From Strobilurus pachycystidiatus (Eukaryota > Basidiomycota > Agaricomycetes > Agaricales > Physalacriaceae): 64,000 bases of DNA. Below, piece after piece: positions 54,550-64,000 of the stretch (its first letter is position 1; each line of letters opens with the position of its first letter). The stretch is from positions 372,001 to 436,000 of the forward strand of contig JAHLMK010000001.1 in NCBI GenBank assembly GCA_019915135.1. Direction: 5' to 3'. The translations under genes and the position numbers were made by a program. A model generated the notes under the pieces. That model was not told where the DNA came from and did no database searches. It worked only from the letters and a program-made list of their open reading frames with translations.

Positions 54550-57500
54550 TTAAATAAGAGACATGGAAACCAGATGCTGTCGATGCGTCTCGGACGTCGA
54601 CGAGCGACTTAGAGACGCGCCGCTGGTGTAGGACGACGGCATGTTGAAGGATGGCGGAGGTACGCTAGCTTTCGTGGTGGTGGAAGGCCATGGTCCAACG
54701 GTCGAAGGCCTCTGCGAATCTAAACTCGGGCGGTCACCGCGAGACTTGGGTGGGTTCGGAAAGGCGTCGAACAGATCTGTTTCAAAAGTAGTGTCCGGGG
54801 AGGCGGTGGCGTTCGACGACGTAGTGGCCCATGATGTTGGACGTACAGTCGAAGGCGAGGATGGGGAGGTCTGCGTAAACGAGATCTGGGGCATGGTCTC
54901 GGGTAGTGGAAGGACCGGCCGATTGTCCGAGCGTATATGTAATGAATGTGAACGAATCGGTGGGTTGATGACCGAGTTGGAAGGCGAAGATGGGATCCTG
55001 GGTACAGCCGGCGCTGAAGGTTTCCGGTGGAGGCGCATCTTGACACCCTTGAACGAGCTCAAGGTCGCACGGTCTGTGTGAAGTCAATTAATAGCAATTT
55101 CAACAACCAAGACGAAATCGTACCAGACTGAGAGTCATCATCCTTCACGCTAGTCGCACTCGCGCCCGACTTGGCCCTTCCCCGATTCCATATCCGATCC
55201 GCAAAAGACGTGGTCCTCCCCATCGTCGCAGCCTTCTTCGGGCTCAAGGTCGGCCACGCGACGCCTCCTGCTGACGGAGTTGAGGACAACCCACCGTCTC
55301 CAAGAAGCCCAAACTCTACAGTGTTTTCAGGTGGAGTAACAACGGGAATCGAATCATCCGACGAGATCTCGGACGAGGTGGAGATGCTATGCCTAGACGC
55401 CACAGTAGCAGCCCTCGTCCCCAGCCGCCTAAAACTGCCTAGGTATCGCGATGCAGAAGGCGACTTTGGCGGAGGCGTAGGCGGGACCTCGTCCTCCGGC
55501 GTGGGCTGCAGCATCGCGTATTGTGTGTGCGGACGCTCCGGCATCGCCGGGACCTCATCCTCCAGATGTGTTGAAACACTCCCACCGACACTCATCCTCG
55601 CTCCCGACTCGTCGGTCGACGCATAGCCTGCAGATGAGTCCCGACTGTGTCCGCTCTTATTCCTCGTCAGTGTTTGAGGAATCCTAAACGTCCGTTTGTG
55701 TCTCTTCCCCACACCCACTGGCATGGACGGCACAGTCGTCTGCGCAACCTCTGCCTCCTCTGCTACATCCGTCAGCGCAGGGACAACAGACAGCGTCGCC
55801 TCGCCTGGTAGTTCTCCACTCTGCAACCGACTCTCCAAGAGCGCTGCTTCTCTCAAGAGCGAAGCCAGCTCTCCAGAGCCTGGACTCGGAGGAGGTTCGA
55901 CCGTTGACTTGCGTAAACGCTTCATCTGAGGTGTGATCGGCTCGACAGTGTTGCTGCTGCTACCCCCGCTCCTCGGCTTCGTCTGTACCTCCCTGACTTT
56001 TCCGTGAACCACAGCAGAGAAACTCTTCGTCCCGGGCAAGAACATATCCTGCAAGGGCGTTACAGGCTCAGAACCACTCCCAGTTGCTGTTCCGTCCTTC
56101 GGCACAGGCAAGTGGTTATACGACATCGACTGTCTGTGCATCGAGATGACCGAACCGAACTCCGTCTCCACAGGACTGTCCGCCTGCTGTTGGGCGAAGG
56201 AGCTTGTCGATGTGTTCGAGCGAGGCGTCTCCATAGCCGCTATGCTCACCGGCCGCGAACGCAGTGGTGTAGATTGGGCAAAAGGAAACGGTGCAGCAGG
56301 CGCGATGACAAAGGGGGAGTCGGGCACTGGAAGGTCCTTGTCGTGTGAGTTGAGATGCTTGGAGGAGGACTTCAACTCGAGGAAAGTAGACATGGGCATG
56401 GTAAAGAGAGAATCGGTGTCATCGGAGTCGTGATCCAGAAGGCTGGCCGTGCGCATAGTAGGGCTGTCCGAGTCTGAATCTGGACTGAGAAGTTGCGAGG
56501 ATGGAGACGCAGGGGAGTCTTGAGTTTGAGCGTGACCAGTAGGAGGAGAAGCCTGATTGTCTAAGTCGTCGATGATGATGGAAATGACCGGGACGTTGGA
56601 GGTCGGAATTTCAGCAGCCTTCGGTGTAGATGTCCGGTCCTCCGCCATCGGAGTCGTAACCTCCTCCTCCTCCTCTTCCATCGCAGTAGGTTCTTCTGTC
56701 AGCACGAAAGGATCCTCCCCTGCGGCAATAGCAATCCCGCTTTCCTCATCAACCTCTACCGTAGGCTCAAGCGCAACCGATACAGGTTCTACTTCGGCGA
56801 TGATCTCCTCAGCATGCTCTTTGGTAAGCTCCAATGCATAACATTGAAGCAACGTCTCAGGTTGAGTCCCTTCTTCGGGAATAATCCCAGACTCAGGTTC
56901 GACAGCAGGGAACGACTCGGGCGTGGGGGTAACTACGAGAGGAGTTGGCGGTGGAGTAGACTCTCGTCGTGGAGGTTCTTCGCGCATTAAAGGATGCTCC
57001 TCGCGCGTCGGGACTTCGTCGTTGGCCGGGGGAAAATCCTGAGCAACGATATCGGGTTCTGGGACGGCTTTCGCGGGGAGTTCGACAGCTTCCATACGAG
57101 GAGTGGCAAGTATTGCGTGCTCGACGGTCGGCTCTTCATCATTTTCATCCTCCTCTTTGACGAGTGTCGGGAGATATTTCTCCAGAAAGATGCTATCGCC
57201 AGTGGTGTGTACTGCCTGCAAAGACAATTGGTATTTTGTGGAGCAACAGCAAGGAATACGCACTATATCGTTCACGAGTGTAGCGTCCTGTTCTGAAGAG
57301 GATTCTCGGAGGAATAACAAGGGAGTATCGTCGCTGGTAAAGGACGAGAATCTTCGGCGCGACAATGGGTTTGGCGTCGGTGATGGCGATGGAGACGGAG
57401 AAGGAGAAACTGCGCGAGAAGCCGGCTGTCCCGCATTTCGCGCAATTTCCAGCGCGGTAGCGAATGAGGGGCTCCTCGGTTTGTGCTGGCCTATCCGGGG

Positions 57501-58049
57501 ACTGCTGCCAGTGTCGATTGGCAGGGGAGGAGAGGCCGGAAAAGAACGAATTTTGTCCTTGCTCGCTGCGTCGTCCAGCGAGAGCGCCATGTCCGACGTC
57601 GGCATCGACACATTGCGCCTCGTCGGCGACAGCAGCGGCGAGCCGGAGCGGCTCAAGGGTGGCGGATTGCTGGGAAGCCGCGAGGACACCGGGGCCGGGA
57701 TACGGTTGCCGTAGAGCTCGCCTCTGCGCTTCAGCTGCCCGTTCTCTGCCAGCGGCGGCGCGCCCATTCCGAAGCTGCCACGCGGGACTGGCACCGCACC
57801 CTCTCGCTCGAATTTGGCGATTTTGTCGCGTAGGGCGTTGACGCTCGATGGCCCAGGCGAAGACGAGGGCCCCGATGCGGTCGGGCCTCCGGGCGACGTT
57901 GCGCGGACATCCCGCTGCTGCAGTGCTGCGATGCGCTCTTTCAGGCTGACCTGAGGCGCTTGCACTCGAGACCTAGCAGAAGAGCCTAGGTTAGCCAATT
58001 GTTGACGAAAGCCAACAAATTGTGGTAAGGAAAAGCTTAGAACGTACAT
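54550..58049 (-). CDS. Large low-complexity protein of unknown function
   Basis: Exons 58049-57264, 57215-55124 and 55073-54550 join in phase to 1133 residues. Near the N-terminus are two short amphipathic helices (SLKERIAALQQRDV, NALRDKIAKFERE) and GELYGNRIPAPVSSRLP. The rest is mostly disordered: Ser/Pro-rich with many SP sites, and long acidic runs (EEEEEEV). A conserved-looking C-terminal part has GRTTSFADRIWNRGRAKSG and MRLHRKPSAPAVPRIPSSP. This composition suits a scaffold or cytoskeletal regulator, but no family was recognised. The first intron (57263-57216) is 48 bases and a multiple of three. The start is uncertain: GTACGT at 58047 could be a splice donor, with the true start further upstream. 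Confidence 0.72.
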
Positions 58050-59420
58050 TAGATGTAAGGAAGGGTGCTATAAGGCGACCAGTGCGGCGGCCAGCGCAAC
58101 ATCAACTTGGAAGCAGGACGGTGAAGGAGGTAAGAAGCTGAGCGGCTTTCGGGACGAAATGAAAATCAGAAGTGCTCCGAATATGGCATTACTATCTCAT
58201 GCCTTGACGACCTCCGTCATCCAATGATTCCAGCCCTGAACAGAGCCCCACGCCCTGCTTTTCCCTTTCACCGGTTGCGACCTGATTTACTACGCCACAG
58301 CGCGAATGATTATCTCTGCGATCTGCATACCAACAAGGCAGGATCTTTTTGCGCTCATTATTCTGTCAACGGTGTCAAGCAACGGAGAACTCGTCAATCC
58401 GCCAAACTCTCAACTTCGAACTGAGCTCTGTGCTCTGTTTCGTCAAACCTTGCACCAAACACCGCGGACTTGCCTGAACTTGCGGTCCTGTTCCTAGAGT
58501 CAAAGGTCGTCCGTCCTCAAGGACAACTCTCCTTCGAGCTACCTACCTGCCATCTGCTGAGAAAGCCTATCAGTATGCATGTCGAAGGCTTCACCTCCGG
58601 CAGCGCTCTTGCAGTACTAGTGTCGTCGTCTCAGGAACGAATGCCCCCTGGTGTCAGTCAATTGTACTTGATGATAGGTCCCGTCGGCGTTTTGCATCCA
58701 GGATGGTAGTCACGATGGTAATTCCATCTTCTCCGATAATTTTGTACATAGGAAGCTGGCACTGCGTGCATTGCGCATGCTTCCTTCCCGAGGTTCTGGA
58801 GCTCAGTCATTTTCATTATATTGACCTCCCTCGCTGCCGCAGACCCAACTATTCTCCCAGGAACGCATCTCCCAATGCCATCAAGTTCATTCATACATTT
58901 CGGAATGGTCGTCCAACAATTGTCCAAGTATACCACTCGTTGCACCCCTGGCGTGTCCTACAGTCGGGCTCATTAGAGGGCACCATCCCCAGTAGTCGTT
59001 GAGATCGGTGCTTTCCTCACGTTCTCTGATGATGATAGCACGAGTCAAGAGAAGCCATTAGTCTATCTGCGCCGTGCAGAGCTCAGCAGCCGAGAGAGGA
59101 GTATCGAATTTTGCGAAACACTTGACCCGCTGTGCATTCGCTCGTGTGAGGGAACTTACTCCAGTCAGTCGCCCTCGAGATATCCTCGAGCAAACCCGAT
59201 CTTAAGGAAGAGAATAGATAATACAGCAAGTCTAAGCAATCGGCCGTTTTTCCTCTGGTGGTGTCATATATGCATGTCACGGATTCGCTCGAAATGTGTA
59301 GTAGAGTGCACAGTAATTCGAGTTCGCATTGTCTGTATCTCGACGTTTCCCTAGTACGCGTAGATAAATGAGCTGATAGCCACGAGCCGTATGCACTGCT
59401 GTCAAAACCCTCCACTTGTT
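58050..59420. other. 1.4 kb intergenic region
   Basis: Holds the upstream region of the 54550 gene and the 3' side of the dienelactone hydrolase gene. Frames at 58224-59002 on the plus strand have no family motif. Confidence 0.4.
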
Positions 59421-60619
59421 TCAATGCTTGAGATGGGCGTTGATCCACGCCAAGGACGTGTCGAATGCACCTTGCTTAGCCGCTACTTGTACAGGATCCG
59501 ACTGAACGCGATTGGTCAGCAACTTGCTGCATAAACGTTTAATGGGCCACTTACAGCGTTCGCTCTGACCTGTTAGAGAGGAGAATCGGGGTCAGAATTG
59601 ATACGCTAACAGCAAAGAGATACGTACAGCGAAGCCATGTCCAACACCGTCGAATTGTCTCCTGAAATACCCAGGCTTATACTGTCCGACCATGACAGCA
59701 TCTGCCTCTTCCGCAAGCGCGACGGTGAAACCAGTGTCCAGTTCGGCGTTGTTAATCTCCCACGGGACGTGAGACTCAGCCTTGGCAAGCTCAAAGTCGC
59801 CGGGAACATCGAGGAAGGACGGGTGCGCAGATGTACCAACCGTGATCGTGTTGTTCTGGACGAGACGCGCGGTATAGAGGCCTGAGTCAGGTCATGAGCT
59901 GATTGGATTCGTAGGAAGTATGGGTAACAGATACTCGCCGCCGAAGCAATATCCGGTCGTCGCGATTTGTTTGACACCTTTGGCTTTGAGGGCATGGACG
60001 ACGGCCAAGAGCGGAGGGGTGGTTTGGGCTTCGCCGTGGTTGACCAGCCAGGCATTGATATTGTTGAGGTCAAAATCCGGAGGAATGGCATCACCATTCA
60101 GGTAATCCGGGGCATATGTCTGTAGAGAATATGATTCCCATCGGCAATCATTGGCGGACAAGCTCACTTACAGCAAATCCCGCTTCAGCCCATTGATCAG
60201 CCTGGGTTGAAGGGAATCGTATGTAAGTAGGAGTCGGGATAAGGCCGGGTGTTACTAACCAAGATCTAAGCAAAGGCGTCAGTTTCCAGAAGAATGATGA
60301 GGAACGTCAGTAACTCACGAGGTTATCGGGGCTTGGGAGACCGAAGACATCTAAGAGAGGCATTCGTTCACTCAGTATGGAGCCCGGGTGTCGTGTGCTT
60401 ACCAGTGAGCAAAAGAAGCGCGATGCTCTCGTCGAACTTCTTCTTGGGCAGCGACACATAGGTCAAGACACCATTGATCGTGACATTTTTGCCTTTGGGC
60501 TCAACGCCCGAAGCAGAAGAGTGAGGGTGTAGAAATGGGGCAACAGCTGGAACAATAGCTGCGCGACCAGCAGCGAAGTAGAGGGAAACAGTGACAAGTG
60601 ATTGGAGAGAGAAACGCAT
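59421..60619 (-). CDS. Secreted dienelactone hydrolase family protein
   Basis: Alpha/beta hydrolase related to carboxymethylenebutenolidase of aromatic degradation. Eight exons join in phase to 271 residues: 60619-60403, 60350-60319, 60265-60260, 60201-60172, 60119-59939, 59881-59628, 59569-59555, 59501-59421. Residues 1-21 are a signal peptide (LVTVSLYFAAGRAA). Motifs are DVFGLPSPDNL, ADQWAEAGFATYAPDYLNGDAIPPD, the nucleophile elbow TGYCFGG (catalytic Cys) and FDGVGHGFAVRAN (catalytic His). The substrate is unknown; secreted relatives may act on lignin- or plant-derived esters. Exon 3 is 6 bases and exon 7 is 15 bases. The intron after exon 5 keeps frame only with a GC donor (GCGAGT), the least certain junction. 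Confidence 0.88.
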
Positions 60620-61749
60620 GGTGACGACGGCTTTGCCTGGGCAAATATCACCGCAAGGAGGCTCGGAGTTTTATACCTTCTCTGTAAGCGAATTTTGATG
60701 GGAAACATGTGTGGGAATGCCTATAGACCCGGAATTGAGGAGCACGTCGGTGGCCCGGGAAGGCAATTGAACATGATTCAGTGAGTCCTGGTTCGCTGAC
60801 TGTACTGCTTGCCTGAGAGTTAGGTGATGATTCAGCTATGCGAATGTGTGTTAATGAAAGATCTATGGGTGAGTCAGGCGCCCAATGGAATTCAAACATG
60901 CGTCACTACTTAGGAACATGAGTCGCCGTCAGAGTACGCGCGTCGCCGGCGCGCAATATTAGAACGAAAAAGCTTTGTAAGTCCACCTTGGCCAGAGAAA
61001 ATGCTCGAAGTGGAGGCTACACCGGAACGCAAAGGCATTGATGGTGTACATGACGGAAGTGGAAGAAAGACCACGACGACGAAGATCCACTGGCAGGTGA
61101 TCCCACGTTCCATCGTTTTGGGCAATATACTCTCACAAGTGCGACCTGAGAGGTTCTGTCCGCATATGTAGTAAAGATAGTATTAGCACATGATGGTATT
61201 TACTAGGCAACTACTTATAGTACGGAAATTATCGCGATGACGGGCATCAGAAAGTAGACTGTAAGATATTCTTGTATAAAGACGGATGATGTTTTGCTCG
61301 AGGACACCAAACTGCGAAGGGTTCATCTTGCCACTTGACGGTGTTCCACGAGAGGAAATATCCGAGATGTGTCGGGTGTAGAGCTTCCCGGCCGTTGTCG
61401 ACCAAGACCCCTCGTAAGGCTACCCCGTCCTTCCCCGCGTCATGCAGCTCATCTCTCACCTGGCCGAAGAGTCGCCGCTGCATCAATGTAGATGTCTGCG
61501 TATTTCCTGCTTCGTCACCAACAGCACTAGAGTCAGTGGCTACTGTGAAGGTCCTTGCGGCTGCGGCGAATATGCCGAGCTGTGTATTGGCAAGCAAGTC
61601 TGGCAATGGAAGATCGAGAAGGTCCTTGGACAATCTGGGTGGACGGTTAGAGCTGAAGCAAACAGCGAGCTCTGGCAGAGAGACTGACTTTTCGGACAAC
61701 GGAACCGTTCCGAGCATGACTTCCTCGTATACGAATAACGCAGCGCACA
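60620..61749. other. Region with unresolved minus-strand frames
   Basis: A 198-codon minus-strand frame (61247-61840) with LSEKSVSLPELAVCFSSNRP and a 71-codon frame (60910-61125) with a hydrophobic N-terminus occur here. The first overlaps the end of the 61750 gene in another phase and could be further exons of it. Neither has a recognised motif. Confidence 0.35.
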
Positions 61750-63469
61750 TCAAGATACAGCGAATATGATGTGGATTAGCAAATCGATGTACAACTGGGA
61801 TCCCAGATACGCCCAGACAGCCACGAAGACCGAGTCGCATGAAATGACGGGCGAAGTGTAAGCTTTGGAAAAGGAGGTCTTTGTTTTGACGTCGCCACGA
61901 TACGAAGTCATGAACGACGACCCGTATATCTTGAGCATAATAGGGGCTACAATAGTATGCGTCCTGACTAGAAGGTCAAAGTATTGAGAAAGGAGCGTGG
62001 ATAACACACATGATTCGTACTCACGTTAGTTGAGTTGTGACTTCAGATACTATTAGCTCCGTTATTCGGTCGCTGAAGACATCGATGTCGTCGGCCGTGA
62101 GAGGCCCATCAGGTAGATTCGAGAGAGAATCCCAGTGAAACACAGGATATACGGTCTCCTGGACTGGTGAGAAATGCAGCGTTTCCCAAAGCGTGTACTC
62201 TGGGGAAGGCTGGACTTCATTACTATATCCCAGTTCACTATATGCAAAGACCTCCTGCGAGATCTTCGAAGCGGATTCCGAGTCAATACCATACGCAGGA
62301 TCGAAGTGGAAGAGTGTGCCTGGGTCGGCAGCCCGTCGTGGCTCATTCAAGGACGGGGCGATAAGTGAGGGGAGGGGACTGATTTCACAAGATGGATTTA
62401 CGAGCATTGCCTGTGTGACAAGGGACGATTCGGTTCCATACGTAGGATCGAGGCGGAAAAGTGAACCTAGGCCGACAGCCCGTCGGGTCTCAGTCGATGA
62501 CGGGACAATAGGATTTGTGATGGGCGGGGGAATGAGACTATTGTGAGGATGAATGAGGTTGCCAAGATTGCTGTGGCGAGTTTGAGATGAGAAGTCCGGA
62601 GGCGGGTCGTCAATGGAATATGCCTCGGGCTGCTCCACCTCATTACTCTGGTGTACCTCCGACTCCGGAATATGTGGCGATACACTGGGTGAAGACTCAA
62701 CGCTGGCCTCCCAACACCCTATGATTCTCACCTCAGGAGAATCCTCGTCGCTCAGGAACTCCGACTCGTCACTTCGAGGAGAGTCACAAGGGGACTCGAC
62801 ATCGTCACTCCCGGTCGACCGTCCAGCGACGTCCTCATCCTGGACGTCCTCATCCTGGTCGACGGTAACTTCCACACCTGCCTCATCTTCCTCGAGTTCC
62901 CCCTCCTCGTCGAGAGGAATGACTATGGGGTTCCCTGGTGTGAGGCCCTCCTCAATATGAACCCAGAGAGGCTGTTCTGAATGACTTGGCGACGTACGGT
63001 CCACAGAGCGGCTACTGCGCCAGTTTCCTATCAAAGGCGGTCGCAAGTAGGAATTATCGTCCTCTTCTACAGGTTTCAAGGGCAACCGAGTATCTCCAGC
63101 AACATCAGACGGAGTGAGGGGGTAAACGGTCTCGCCACAGGAAGTAGAGGTATCAACGTCCAGCACGCGAGGTGCGTCGAAGAGCAGCTTCAGCTTCGAG
63201 AGCTCCTCGATGATCGCGCTGATAGCGCCACACGGGCTCCTCCATACACGAACATCGAAGAATGGGAATCGAGGAGGGCAGAGGAGCCGAGACATGGCGA
63301 GAGAGGTCGGTCCAGGCGTCGTATTGACCATGGGAGGAAGGCCAACAAGCTCGTCCGATTCAAGCTGGGGAGGGTGAAAACCGACATATGAGAGAAAACT
63401 CCTAGGCGCTTGATGGCGCTGAGGATGAAGACATCGTGGTTGATGTTGTCGGGATAGTGAGAGAGACAT
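61750..63469 (-). CDS. Hypothetical acidic, repeat-containing protein
   Basis: A 482-codon frame (63469-62021) appears to stop, but its last codons AAC|GTGAGT form a splice donor. Joining 62025 to an acceptor before 61963 extends it to 552 residues, ending in a hydrophobic tail (LYIDLLIHIIFAVS). The first 100 residues may be folded (FPFFDVRVWRSPCGAISAIIEELSKLKLLFDAPR). The middle is very acidic (LDEEGELEEDEAGVEVTVDQDED). Two related blocks, RRAVGLGSLFRLDPTYGTES and RRAADPGTLFHFDPAYGIDS, show an internal duplication of about 60 residues. No family is recognised, and the 3' end is uncertain because more exons may follow. Confidence 0.55.
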
Positions 63470-64000
63470 GGTCTCTGATAGTAAGAGAAGAGTATGTGGT
63501 GCCCAAGCGTAGATATGAGGTAAGGTCGATGGGTGATACTGGGTCGTGACAAAGTGATGTGGAATGGTTGTGGTGTATTTGAGGTGGATGAGAGCTGGTG
63601 AACCACCATTTGTTGACCCTCGAGGGCTTTATATAAGACCATAGAACAAGAGGGTTGTTCTCGAGAACTCCCAACCCTTGTTCCGTTTCCATCAAGGCAG
63701 TATAGACGGAAACAATCAATAAAAACAATAGTAATTGTTGCTATCTGCAAATGTGGCGGTCAGAAAGGGCATGAAATGAGTGCTGGAGACTCACGGAGGT
63801 GCACCGTTACAAACGCGAATCGCGCTTCGTACAGAGCGCAGTGCCTAAGTGGGGACTTTGGTGGCGCGACATTGCCGAGGATGTACTGCGTTTGTGCAAG
63901 TATTTCCGCCCCTTCGAGTATATCCATCGGGCAGCGTCATCTCAGCGGGAGGGCGTGCGATTTTTACAGAGGGATGTGAACGTCGCATGTAAGCTGAAAG
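63470..64000. other. Upstream region of the 61750 gene to the window edge
   Basis: About 530 bases. Frames here overlap the hypothetical gene's leader and have no motif of their own. Nothing else recognised. Confidence 0.35.

Noticed and set aside
1..64000. CRISPR arrays, bacterial operons, rRNA genes or a biosynthetic gene cluster.
   Set aside because: No regularly spaced short repeats, no ribosomal RNA sequence, and no core biosynthetic enzymes such as polyketide or peptide synthetases; the sequence is eukaryotic and rich in introns.

Overview
The window looks like nuclear DNA of a filamentous basidiomycete, most likely an agaricomycete. Genes are broken by many introns of about 45-85 bases with GT...AG ends and CTNAC-like branch sites. 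F-box/leucine-rich-repeat-like proteins of the agaricomycete type are present, and the housekeeping proteins read as fungal. No rRNA, convincing tRNA, CRISPR array or bacterial-style operon was seen. Gene models below were built by joining reading frames at splice sites so that phase and family motifs agree; none was tested against transcripts.

Left part (1-12.5 kb): an F-box gene running off the left edge, a divergently transcribed JEN-type carboxylate transporter with seven exons, and a second F-box gene split by a 2.5-kb hAT-like DNA transposon. The element is flanked by a 7-bp target duplication, and removing it with one duplication copy rejoins the F-box frame exactly. A CACTA-like miniature element follows, then about 3 kb with no recognisable gene.

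Middle part (12.5-26.1 kb): a retroelement nest. An 11-kb LTR element (268-bp LTRs with one difference, 5-bp duplication AGACT) lies in minus orientation and carries two large reading regions in which I recognise no protease, integrase or reverse transcriptase. Inside it sits a 4.56-kb element with 1551-bp LTRs that look identical, duplication GGAGG and no pol; its insertion cuts the large reading frame of the outer element. A hAT-type miniature element (8-bp duplication), a family of GTCCGGAC-rich repeats and a second CACTA-like miniature element follow.

Right part (26.1-64 kb) is gene-rich and mostly conserved: a small agaricomycete-type protein, acetolactate synthase (ILV2), a secreted endonuclease/exonuclease/phosphatase-fold protein with a jacalin-like tail, the AP-2 mu subunit, a possible dimeric alpha/beta-barrel protein, a SAPS-domain regulator of a PP6/Sit4-type phosphatase, three large low-complexity proteins, a fragment of an AMP-binding ligase, a third F-box protein, a FAHD1-type hydrolase, a 116-residue single-pass membrane protein whose exons are all too short to show as long frames, and a secreted dienelactone hydrolase with micro-exons. 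These genes do not form an obvious pathway cluster. The main story is recent transposon activity on the left beside a quiet housekeeping segment on the right.
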